Positions 1-6,976 of a DNA stretch of 33,835 nucleotides are shown here, piece by piece. The notes below the pieces were generated by a model. The model had not been told where the DNA came from. It saw nothing but the letters and a program-made list of their open reading frames with translations, and did no database searches. The position numbers were made by a program, and so were the translations under genes. How positions within the stretch are numbered: the stretch's first letter is position 1; each line of letters opens with the position of its first letter. Origin of the DNA: Mycolicibacterium sp. P1-5 (GTDB lineage Bacteria; Actinomycetota; Actinomycetes; Mycobacteriales; Mycobacteriaceae); contig NZ_NPKT01000029.1 in NCBI RefSeq assembly GCF_008329565.1, positions 1-33,835 of the forward strand. The letters are read 5' to 3'.

Positions 1-2
1 GC

Positions 3-137
3 GGCTGGAGCACCCGAAAACTCCCCAACGGCGACACCGAGTGGATACCACCACCCCACCTGCCGCTGCTCATCAGCGGCGTCAACACCTACCACCACCC
101 GGAACGCTTCCTGCCGAAAGACGACGAGAAGGGTTAG
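3..137 (+). CDS. C-terminal end of a 13E12-repeat / HNH endonuclease-type protein (5' end outside window)
   Basis: The frame is open from the left edge to a TAG at 135-137. The visible 44 residues include LPNGDTEWIPPPHLP and NTYHHPERFL. This pattern (basic-aromatic linker, 'NGD-x-EW-x-PPPHL', then 'N-x-YHHPE') is what I recall from the C-terminal end of mycobacterial DUF222/HNH proteins, the 13E12 repeat family. These are multicopy and probably mobile, and their function is not settled. The HNH motif itself would lie upstream, so nuclease activity cannot be judged. The stop codon overlaps the convergent neighbour's stop: the four bases 134-137 (ttag) hold TAG on plus and TAA on minus. Family assignment is by remembered similarity only. 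Confidence 0.6.
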   Translation, partial: GWSTRKLPNGDTEWIPPPHLPLLISGVNTYHHPERFLPKDDEKG

Positions 138-1369
138 TTCCCCTGCCCGCCGCGTCCGAGCGAAGCCAGGTCCGCCACCGGGTCGGTGCCGTTGATCAGC
201 CAGTCCCCGACGATGCGGGCCTTGTACACCCGGGGATTGTGCGAAGCCAGTGTCCGAGCGTTCTTCCAATGCCGGTCGAGGCCGCGACGTTCGGACACCC
301 CGGAGGCCCCGAGGGCATCGAAGATCCGGGTCGTCGCCGACAGCGCCGCCGCGACGATGACCAGCTGAGCTTGGTCGACGGCGACCGCCGCGTTGATCAG
401 ACTTCGTCGGGCACCCGGTTCGTCACCGGCGAGTCGGCCCTCGACGATGCGGTCCAGCGTGGCGGTGCTACGAGCCAACGCCGCCTCCGCGGCGAACGCG
501 TCGGCCGACACCTCGCCGATTACCTGTAGCAGCTGCGGATCGACAGCGGGCACGGTCGCCAGCCCCTGCGGATAGTTGCGGATCCGTTCGGTCAGGGCGG
601 TAGAGCCATCGCGCAGAGCGGCTTTGGTGATCCCGGTCAACACCGCGTGCATGGCGGTCTGATAGAAGTGCGCCTGATAGCTGAAGCGTTCGATCGCTGG
701 GAACACATCGCCGCGGTCAGCGCGGGCGCGTTCGTAGCGGGCGGTGCCGCTTGCGGTGGTTCGCTGGCCGAAACCCTCCCAGTCGTCGACGAGGGTCACC
801 CCGGCGTCATCCCGGCGGACCAACGCCGTCAGCAACTCGCCGTCGCCGCCACGTCCGAGCACATCGAGCCAGTCGGCGTAAAGGCTGCCGGTTGCGTAGT
901 ATTTCGCCCCACTCACCACCCAGTGGTCGTCTTCGGCGTTGATGGTCGTGGTCAGGTTGGCCAAGGTCACGTTGTTGGCCTCGGTCCATCCGCCACCGAC
1001 GAATTCACCGCTCACGAAACGTTTGATCCAGGTGTCGCCTGCGTCCGAGCGTGGCGCGTTGAGCCGATCCTCGACGAATGCCAGATGGTTGCGCCAGATG
1101 TGCGCGACATTGGGGTCGGCTTGGGCGAGCTCGGCCAACAGGGCGAACGTCTGCTCGAGCGATGCGCCAAATCCACCATGCGCAGTGGGGATTCGGACCG
1201 TCCCGAAGTCGACGTCAACCAGCCAGCGCACCTGCTCGTGCGGGAACACCCGGCCCCGTTCCCGTTCGAGGTTGCCGTGCGCGATCTTGTCGAACACCGG
1301 CCGGAAGACGGCGAACAGCTCATCGTCGGAGGCGGTCGGCGTGGCCAGATACGTCGATTCTCTGGTCAT
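134..1369 (-). CDS. Acyl-CoA dehydrogenase-fold flavin monooxygenase, DszC/SfnB-like
   Basis: This 411-residue protein has the acyl-CoA dehydrogenase fold. A helical N-terminal domain with an 'IPTAHGGFGAS' turn is followed by a beta domain (about 125-230) containing GGGWTEANN and WVVSGAKYYATGS. The C-terminal helical bundle carries HWKNART and ASHNPRVYKARIVGDW (His377). An Arg-Thr...His-Asn/Asp-Pro motif near the C-terminus is typical of the monooxygenase branch (DszC, SfnB), which uses reduced FMN and oxygen on organosulfur compounds. True dehydrogenases use a catalytic Glu there. It is the last gene of a minus-strand cluster with a GNAT enzyme (ATGA overlap), an amino-acid permease and a DszA-type monooxygenase, which supports a sulfur-compound role. 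No flavin reductase is visible in the window. The substrate is unknown. Confidence 0.75.
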   Translation of the reverse strand: MTRESTYLATPTASDDELFAVFRPVFDKIAHGNLERERGRVFPHEQVRWLVDVDFGTVRIPTAHGGFGASLEQTFALLAELAQADPNVAHIWRNHLAFVEDRLNAPRSDAGDTWIKRFVSGEFVGGGWTEANNVTLANLTTTINAEDDHWVVSGAKYYATGSLYADWLDVLGRGGDGELLTALVRRDDAGVTLVDDWEGFGQRTTASGTARYERARADRGDVFPAIERFSYQAHFYQTAMHAVLTGITKAALRDGSTALTERIRNYPQGLATVPAVDPQLLQVIGEVSADAFAAEAALARSTATLDRIVEGRLAGDEPGARRSLINAAVAVDQAQLVIVAAALSATTRIFDALGASGVSERRGLDRHWKNARTLASHNPRVYKARIVGDWLINGTDPVADLASLGRGGQGN

Positions 1370-2355
1370 TGTCCCGGTCCTGCAGCGTCGATCCGATAGG
1401 AGTACTGCTCTTCGACCGCAACGTATCCGAGGCGGCGATACAGCAGATGAGCCTTACTGCGGTTGTTGATGTCAGTGCCAAGCGAGGCAACGGTCAGTCC
1501 ACGGCGCAGCGCGGCGAGCCAGACGTTCCGAAGTAGCAGCTCGCCAAGGCCGTGTCTGCGTAGGTCTGGCCGCACGCCGATGTAATCGGTGTGCGCACTC
1601 AACTCCTGCGCGCGGGCCACCCCCGAGGTGAAGGTCGAGCCGAGCACATAACCGACGACGTCACCCGACTCGCCGAGCGCAGCGATGCTGAAGTCCGGGG
1701 TGAACGCCCGGCTGCCGATGTGGTGCTCCCAGTCGTCGGGGCTCTTGGACATGTTGCCGAAGTGCTCCAGGAAGGTGCTGTGCTGTAGCTGGCGAACCTG
1801 TTCAGCCAGGCCTCTTTTGACGACCTCCGGCCAACTGATCACCGTGATGCCCGGGGCGCCGGCGCGTTCCAGGGCCCCGCGGTTTTCGTTGTGCAGCGGC
1901 TTGCGGGTGCGGATGAATTCGGCTTCGCGGTGGGCACCGCGGCGGGTGAGTGCGTCGATGACGGCCGGCTGGTTGGCGCCGGTGATCACCCGCAGGTACG
2001 CCCCGGGAAAATTCCCCGCCGCCTGCTCGAACCGGTTCACGACCGCGCGGACGACGTCGTCGATGATGTCGGACGGGACGGCGGGATCGATGACGATGTT
2101 GCCGGCGATCTCCGGCTCGCTGCCATGCGGGTGATGCACGGCTGCGTAGCCGCGCACTCGGCCAAGGCCGTCCCGCAGCACTGTGGTCTCTAGTGCCGAT
2201 GCGAGTTGCTCGGCGACGTCGCGGGAGTCAGCGTTGAACTTGCGGCCGCTCAACCCGTGGGTGGTGGCGAGGAAGTCGGCGATCGGCGGATGGTCGACAG
2301 TGTCGATCGGTGTTGCCGACCAGTGTTCGGTGTCGGGAACGTCGAGCAGGGTCAT
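1366..2355 (-). CDS. Tandem GNAT-family N-acetyltransferase
   Basis: This 329-residue protein has two GNAT-like halves. The C-terminal half is intact. Motif A (residues 261-273) contains RRHGLG, the acetyl-CoA pyrophosphate loop. Motif B (292-311) includes TDINNRSKAHLLYRRLGY. The N-terminal half (about 15-150) is degenerate, with only a short IDPAVP/VVRAVVNRFE remnant. Tandem GNATs of this length include mycothiol synthase MshD, but that gene lies elsewhere in mycobacteria, so this is more likely a paralogous acetyltransferase. A strong ribosome binding site (AAGGAG, 6 nt before ATG) precedes the start, and the 3' end overlaps the next gene as ATGA, implying translational coupling. Beside an amino-acid permease and two flavin monooxygenases, a plausible job is N-acetylation of an imported amino acid. 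This is inference. Confidence 0.8.
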   Translation of the reverse strand: MTLLDVPDTEHWSATPIDTVDHPPIADFLATTHGLSGRKFNADSRDVAEQLASALETTVLRDGLGRVRGYAAVHHPHGSEPEIAGNIVIDPAVPSDIIDDVVRAVVNRFEQAAGNFPGAYLRVITGANQPAVIDALTRRGAHREAEFIRTRKPLHNENRGALERAGAPGITVISWPEVVKRGLAEQVRQLQHSTFLEHFGNMSKSPDDWEHHIGSRAFTPDFSIAALGESGDVVGYVLGSTFTSGVARAQELSAHTDYIGVRPDLRRHGLGELLLRNVWLAALRRGLTVASLGTDINNRSKAHLLYRRLGYVAVEEQYSYRIDAAGPGQ

Positions 2356-2401
2356 CGGTTGCTCCTTGGCGGCGGCACCGAGGCGAGTTGTCGCAGTCGG
2401 C

Positions 2402-3922
2402 TCACGGCGCCACCGCCTCCTTGTCGCGGTCCGACTGCGCGATCTCGGGGCTGAGCACGTCGAGGATTCCCTCGTCGACGAGCCGCTGCTGTTCGGCCTC
2501 CGACAGTGTCTGGATGCTGCCGAGCCGGGCCGCCACCTCTGGTCGACTCCACCGCAGGTACCAGTACCACACCAGCCCGAGGAACAGTAGGCCCAAAAAC
2601 ACGAACGGCAAGATGTTGAACGGGAATTCGGGCACCGGATAGAAATTGGAGAAGATCACATAGCTGATCCCGAGTGCGGCGGCCACCGATACGACCAATC
2701 GAGTCGTGTTCAGCGCCTTTATCTTCCGCAGCCACAGCGGGGTGGCGACGACGACCAGCAGGTAACTCACCAAGAAGCCCCAGTTCGCTACGTAGCCACC
2801 GTAGACGTCGAACACCAGCCGGCCCACGGAGCTGAAGGTCGCCGTCACGGAGAACACGAAGGCCAGCCCCCCAACCAGCATGATGCCAACCCACGGGGTC
2901 TTGTGCTGAGCGTGCACTTTGGTCAGCGCCTGCGGGAGCGCACCTTCGTGCGCCAGGGTGAACAGCGAGCGCGCGGCAGCGGTGGTGACTGCGGTGACGA
3001 ACACGATGAATGCGATGGCCACCGCCGCACTGACCAGATAGTTGACCCAGGACACCCCGGTCACGTCGGCCAGCTGCGGCAGAACCGCCTTGTCGCCGTT
3101 GATGTCACCGAAATGCAGGATCTGCGGATAGGTGGCGAAGATGTAGAGCACACCGATCAGCAGTACCACCCGCAGTAGCGACCGGGCGATGTTCTGGTGC
3201 GCGTTCTTGGCTTCCGCGCCCAGCGAGGCGACACTCTCGAAGCCCGCGTAGGAACCGACCGCAGTGACCGCTGCGATGAAAGTCGCGCTCGACCCCAGGT
3301 GCGCCGGACTGAACTGCTCAGCGTCGATGTGGAACCCGTAGCTGATGTAGGAAGCCACGATGATCACCAGGATAGAGGCGATCGCCAACACTTCGAAGGC
3401 CAGCTCGTACTTGGCGGCGATCGCGACACCGCGGAACGGCAGATACGTCGCGGCGGCTACTACCACGATTACCAGCAACAGGCGGAACCACGTTGCCTGC
3501 GTTCCCAATCCGAGAGACTCCAAAAACGAGTCCAGATACAGGACGCCACCGAGCGTTCCGGTGATCGCGAAGCCGATGTAGCCGAGCAGCAGGCTGATGC
3601 TCGCCGCATAGGCGAAGCCCGGCCCCAGGCCGTTATCGGTGTAGGTGCCCAGCGAGCCCGACGACACGGTGCGCTTGGCCTGGAAGCTGATCGTCGTCGC
3701 GATGAGAATGGTCAGCGCCAACCCCACGAGAACCGCCCAGGAGGCGCCCTCGCCCGCCGCGACGAACAACGAGTAAGGCACGACGGCCAGGGCGACGCTC
3801 GGAGCCGCCGCCGCAAGACCTTGGGCGAAAACGCCCCACGGCCCCAGCGCTTCTCGCTCCAGACCGGTCGACTCCGCCGACGTCAGTGGACGGCCGCCGA
3901 GGCCGAGTTGTGGTGTGGACAT
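2402..3922 (-). CDS. APC-superfamily amino acid permease
   Basis: This 506-residue membrane protein has about 12 hydrophobic segments. The N-terminal part has the APC signature: the first helix contains APSVALAVVPYSLFVAAGEG, and the second and third are linked by the cytoplasmic stretch SFQAKRTVSSGSLGTYT, typical of proton-coupled amino acid antiporters/symporters. A GSYAGFESVASLGAEAKN segment (about 225-242) matches the conserved helix-6 region of the family. The C-terminus is a hydrophilic, charged cytoplasmic tail (from about 465). The start ATG has a purine-rich GGGAAGG upstream. It is followed after 46 bp by the GNAT gene and preceded by the FMN monooxygenase, so it is probably the uptake step of the same pathway. 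The transported amino acid cannot be told from sequence. Confidence 0.88.
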   Translation of the reverse strand: MSTPQLGLGGRPLTSAESTGLEREALGPWGVFAQGLAAAAPSVALAVVPYSLFVAAGEGASWAVLVGLALTILIATTISFQAKRTVSSGSLGTYTDNGLGPGFAYAASISLLLGYIGFAITGTLGGVLYLDSFLESLGLGTQATWFRLLLVIVVVAAATYLPFRGVAIAAKYELAFEVLAIASILVIIVASYISYGFHIDAEQFSPAHLGSSATFIAAVTAVGSYAGFESVASLGAEAKNAHQNIARSLLRVVLLIGVLYIFATYPQILHFGDINGDKAVLPQLADVTGVSWVNYLVSAAVAIAFIVFVTAVTTAAARSLFTLAHEGALPQALTKVHAQHKTPWVGIMLVGGLAFVFSVTATFSSVGRLVFDVYGGYVANWGFLVSYLLVVVATPLWLRKIKALNTTRLVVSVAAALGISYVIFSNFYPVPEFPFNILPFVFLGLLFLGLVWYWYLRWSRPEVAARLGSIQTLSEAEQQRLVDEGILDVLSPEIAQSDRDKEAVAP

Positions 3923-3991
3923 GATGCCGCCTTCCCGCCCGCGTGCGCCGTCAACGTGCTATGCATTCGCTCGGCGCACAGGGATTAACGT

Positions 3992-4009
3992 GGTACCGGA
4001 TACGGTGCC
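3992..4009. repeat. Imperfect inverted repeat upstream of the permease gene
   Basis: GGTACC (3992-3997) and GGTGCC (4004-4009) form a 6-bp stem with one mismatch, next to six A residues (4011-4016). It lies 70-87 bp upstream of the permease start in the 109-bp gap after the monooxygenase. On the minus strand the T-run comes before the stem, so it does not fit a terminator of the monooxygenase. An operator or promoter element is possible but unproven. Confidence 0.25.
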
Positions 4010-4031
4010 GAAAAAACCCGTCCGGCGTGAG

Positions 4032-5378
4032 CTATCGGATCGCTGAGATTCTTTCCCGCGCTGCAGATGCGGGGCCCGACAACTCCTGACGTTGCGGGAC
4101 CGGCAAACCGAGATGCGCCCGTAGCGTGGTGCCGCTGTACTCGTGGCGGAACAACCCGCGCTTGCGCAATATCGGGACCACCTCGTCGACGAAATCCTCG
4201 AGCTGCCCGGGCAGCCCGGAATCGGTCAGCACGAAGCCGTCAGCCGCTTTCGATTCGAACCATGTCTCGATCTCGTCGGCAATCCGTTCCGGTGTGCCGA
4301 TGACCTCGGCGCCCCAGCCGTTGATGGTGCGGTACAGGAACTCCCGCACTGTCGGATTGCCGTCCCGGGCCAATGCGCGGTAACCCGCCAGCGCGGTCTG
4401 ATGCGTCTCGGTGCTGTCCGGAAACGCCGAGTCGGGCACCGGGCCATCCAGGTCGGCGCCGACCACATCGACGTCCACCTCGAGCAGCCAGCCCGCCTGG
4501 TACTCAGGACTGAAGTACTCGAAGGCGGACCGCTCGATCCGACGCACCTCGTCGTCGGTAGAGCCGACGAGGAACCGCAGCGACGGAGTGATCAGCGGCC
4601 CCGGCCGACCAGCACGGCCGGCCTCGCCGTGGATTTGGCGGTAGAACTCCTGTGCGCGGGCGATGGTGCCCTGCCCGGTGAAAATGACTTCGGCGTGCCG
4701 GGCGGCGAACTGCCTTCCACGCGGCGAGGATCCGGCCTGGAAGATCACCGGCTGGCCCTGCGCAGACCGGGCGGCGCCGATCGGTCCGGCGACGTCGAAG
4801 TAGGTGCCGTGATGGTTTGCGACCTGAATAGCGTTGATATCGCTATAAATTCCCCGCGCGCGATCCTCGACGATCGTGTCGGGTCCCCAGCCGTCCCACA
4901 ACTTCTTGACCACCTCGATGGCCTCGTCGGCGATCTCGTAGCGGATGTCGTGCTCGACCACTCCCCTGTCGCTGAAATTGGCCGCTGCCGCGGCGGCGAA
5001 GCTGGTCACCAGGTTCCAGCCGGCCCGGCCACTGCTGAGGTGGTCGAGCGACAACAGCTGTCGGGCAAGGTGATACGGGTGCGCCAAGGTCGCCGAACCG
5101 GTGACGACCAGACCGATGTAGTCGGTTATCGACGAAAGTGCCGCGGTCGCCGTCAGCGGTTCGAAGTCCTCAGTCGTCTTGTACGCCCACGTCTCCGGTG
5201 GGCCGAAATTGAGACCGTCGGGAAAGAACAGCGCGTCGAAGGTGCCCTTCTCTGCGATCCGGGCGCGCTCGACGAGCCGCTGACGCACGGCCGCCGTGCT
5301 GTTGTCGATCTCAGGGTGTCGCCACGGGCCCGCCGAGCGGGTGCTGCCGAATGCCAGGAGGTGCAGTTCACGAGACAC
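4032..5378 (-). CDS. NtaA/SnaA/SoxA(DszA)-family FMN-dependent monooxygenase
   Basis: This is a 448-residue luciferase-like (TIM-barrel) flavin monooxygenase. Family hallmarks visible are SRELHLLAFG at the N-terminus, the FDALFFPDG segment, HPYHLARQLLSLDHLSSGRAGWNLVTS (typical of the FMN site), QAGSSPRGRQFAARHAEVIF, and a C-terminal ADGFVLTDSGLPGQLEDFVDEVVPILRKRGL. Members oxidise sulfur- or nitrogen-substituted substrates using FMNH2 supplied by a separate reductase. I place the start at GTG 5378 rather than the upstream in-frame GTG 5405. The first family-like residues are SRELHL, and a -10 hexamer TAGGCT lies 7 nt before GTG 5378, which fits a leaderless transcript. The same-strand permease, GNAT and DszC-like genes follow, suggesting a salvage pathway for an S-substituted amino acid. 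Substrate is inferred only. Confidence 0.85.
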   Translation of the reverse strand: MSRELHLLAFGSTRSAGPWRHPEIDNSTAAVRQRLVERARIAEKGTFDALFFPDGLNFGPPETWAYKTTEDFEPLTATAALSSITDYIGLVVTGSATLAHPYHLARQLLSLDHLSSGRAGWNLVTSFAAAAAANFSDRGVVEHDIRYEIADEAIEVVKKLWDGWGPDTIVEDRARGIYSDINAIQVANHHGTYFDVAGPIGAARSAQGQPVIFQAGSSPRGRQFAARHAEVIFTGQGTIARAQEFYRQIHGEAGRAGRPGPLITPSLRFLVGSTDDEVRRIERSAFEYFSPEYQAGWLLEVDVDVVGADLDGPVPDSAFPDSTETHQTALAGYRALARDGNPTVREFLYRTINGWGAEVIGTPERIADEIETWFESKAADGFVLTDSGLPGQLEDFVDEVVPILRKRGLFRHEYSGTTLRAHLGLPVPQRQELSGPASAARERISAIR

Positions 5379-5385
5379 CCTGGGT

Positions 5386-5391
5386 AGCCTA
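5386..5391 (-). promoter_or_regulatory. Candidate -10 element (TAGGCT) for a leaderless monooxygenase transcript
   Basis: TAGGCT on the minus strand fits the mycobacterial TANNNT -10 consensus. Seven bases (5379-5385) separate it from GTG 5378, so transcription would begin at or next to the start codon. No clear -35 is seen, which is common for mycobacterial SigA promoters. Confidence 0.5.
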
Positions 5392-5465
5392 GGTTCGCCA
5401 CGCACCCGACCACACCGGTTAAACCCGCGCCGAATTGAATTGCCGCCCAGCGGGAAGCGGGAAGA

Positions 5466-6179
5466 TTACTTTTTCTGGGCCGCGTTCTTGATCATGTCTG
5501 CGGCGATCGTCCTGGCCTCATCGGCAATCGAGTTGCTGCACGCCCAGGCCTCGACGACCACGTTGGATACCGTGGTGAGCGCGTGCTGGCATCCCCATCC
5601 GCCGGCGTTGCGCTGGGTGGAAACCTGGGTCAGGATGTCGCCGCTAACATCGGGCTGGTCGATTTTCCAGGTGGAGTGCACGTCGGAGTTGTCGATGTCG
5701 ATCGAGCTACCGCCGCACTTCTGCCAGGTGGCGCGGGACTTGTCGACGAACGCCTTCGCCTTCTCGGCAGACCCGAAGAGCACCACGATCTGTTCGACCC
5801 AGTGCGCGTTGTCGGTACTGGGTTCCTGAAGGACTTCGTCGCGAAGGGAGGACCAGTCACTGCCGCGGTAGACCAACTGTTCGGCGCCGTAGATCGCGCC
5901 GAGGCAGTCGACGTCCGAGACCCCGTCGGAGTTGTCGCTCATGTTCTGCGAGGACGCAGTCACCCGGATCCCGGTGGCACCCATGACACCGTTGACCTCG
6001 CCTGCGGTGAGCAACACCTCGTCGAGGTCGGATTCGGTGAGTGTGGCGACGTCAGAAGTGGCGGGGCTCGCGCCCTGGCCGCGCAGTGCCGCTCCACCCA
6101 CCGTGGACACACATCCGGACAACATCGCGCTGACCAGGACGGCGGTGCAGAACACGGGCGCGCGGCTCACGGTCGACAT
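5466..6179 (-). CDS. Lipoprotein with PknH-like extracellular sensor domain
   Basis: This 237-residue protein starts with a lipoprotein signal peptide: Arg6, a hydrophobic stretch and the lipobox LSGC (20-23), so Cys23 should be lipidated and the protein anchored outside the membrane. The rest matches the mycobacterial sensor-domain family related to the PknH C-terminal domain: a TESDLDEVLLTAGEVN start, a CLGAIYGAE segment, VVLFGSAEKAKAFVDKS, a WQKCGG, and a final WGCQHALTTVSNVVVEAWACSN. The paired cysteines (DCLG, KCGG, GCQH, ACSN) fit the two disulfides of the PknH fold. It is a tandem paralogue of the next gene upstream: both have a GC-x-STVGG after the lipid Cys. The ligand is unknown. 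Confidence 0.82.
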   Translation of the reverse strand: MSTVSRAPVFCTAVLVSAMLSGCVSTVGGAALRGQGASPATSDVATLTESDLDEVLLTAGEVNGVMGATGIRVTASSQNMSDNSDGVSDVDCLGAIYGAEQLVYRGSDWSSLRDEVLQEPSTDNAHWVEQIVVLFGSAEKAKAFVDKSRATWQKCGGSSIDIDNSDVHSTWKIDQPDVSGDILTQVSTQRNAGGWGCQHALTTVSNVVVEAWACSNSIADEARTIAADMIKNAAQKK

Positions 6180-6218
6180 TGTCCCGCGGTCCGCCCGTTC
6201 CGGTGGCTCAACGGCGGA

Positions 6219-6917
6219 TCATCGTCTGTGAGTGATGTTCTCCAACATCGTGGCGGCCAGCCTGGTCGCCCGGCCGGTGGCGCGCTGCTGCTCAGGTGTG
6301 CCGCCCGTGACCGCCGCGTCCACGTCGACAATGCAGTCGGCGGCGACCCCGATGGACCGCTCGATGGGAAACGGCGCGTCACCCTGATCGTCGGTGTGGA
6401 CGACAGTGGCCGACAGCACCGAACCGTCGACCTCGACGGCGGTGACCTTCTCGTAGATCTCGACGTTGGGCAGGTGCAAAGTCACGGTTCTGCCTTCGCA
6501 CGCCTTCCACTGGCTCACGAACGCGGAGAACATTCGTTGCGCCTCGCCGTCGGACGTGAATGCGACGACACCGGCGTTCACACTCGAAACAGCTTGGCCA
6601 TCAGCATAATTGGAAAATTCCTGCCAAGCGGCAGCGCGTATGTCACCGCGTTCGTAAACCACGCGCATGAATGGTGACACCGGCCCGAGGCATTCGATAG
6701 GGCTGGCGGTGTCGTTGTCCCGAATTCCGTTGGTCAACACGTCGATCCCGCCGATGGCGGCGGGACCGTCGTAGGTCAACGGGTTTCCGGCCGCGCGCGT
6801 GACATCCGCAAGGCTAGGCAGAACCGTCGCAAGGTCACGAACGGGGACCGCCGAGTTGTCGCGCGCCGCGGATCCGCCGACCGTACTCGAACAACCCGAC
6901 AGCACAGCGATGGCCAT
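6219..6917 (-). CDS. Second PknH-sensor-like lipoprotein; start codon unresolved
   Basis: From ATG 6917 this gives 232 residues, with lipobox VLSGC followed by SSTVGG and then a sensor-like domain. Visible segments are PSLADVTRAAGNPL, ECLGPVSPFMRVVYE, AWQEFSNYADG, VVAFTSDGEAQRMFSAFVSQWKACEG and ADCIVDVDAAVTGG, parallel to the downstream paralogue. ATG 6917 leaves only seven residues before the lipid Cys (MAIAVLSGC), too short for a signal peptide. The frame upstream is open and encodes a suitable n/h-region (TRDQAVVRGRSIIGAA). However, it has no ATG, GTG or TTG codon before it enters lepA; only ATT and ATC codons are available (for example near 6930 and 6953). The true start is therefore non-canonical, or the 5' end is damaged. 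lepA ends at 6977 on the same strand. Confidence 0.7.
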   Translation of the reverse strand: MAIAVLSGCSSTVGGSAARDNSAVPVRDLATVLPSLADVTRAAGNPLTYDGPAAIGGIDVLTNGIRDNDTASPIECLGPVSPFMRVVYERGDIRAAAWQEFSNYADGQAVSSVNAGVVAFTSDGEAQRMFSAFVSQWKACEGRTVTLHLPNVEIYEKVTAVEVDGSVLSATVVHTDDQGDAPFPIERSIGVAADCIVDVDAAVTGGTPEQQRATGRATRLAATMLENITHRR

Positions 6918-6976
6918 CGCGGCACCAATAATCGATCGCCCCCGAACGACAGCTTGGTCGCGTGTGATGAAGCCCC

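Noticed and set aside
4004..4031. T-run on the minus strand after the FMN monooxygenase considered as an intrinsic terminator
   Set aside because: No stable stem precedes the T-run; only 4-bp pairings with long loops are possible.
4143..5387. 414-codon plus-strand frame opposite the FMN monooxygenase
   Set aside because: Shadow frame; the minus-strand gene has full family conservation.
5379..5400. Similarity of aggctaccc/aacctagg sequence to an IdeR iron box
   Set aside because: Only a short part matches and the dyad is not complete; a -10 hexamer explains it better.
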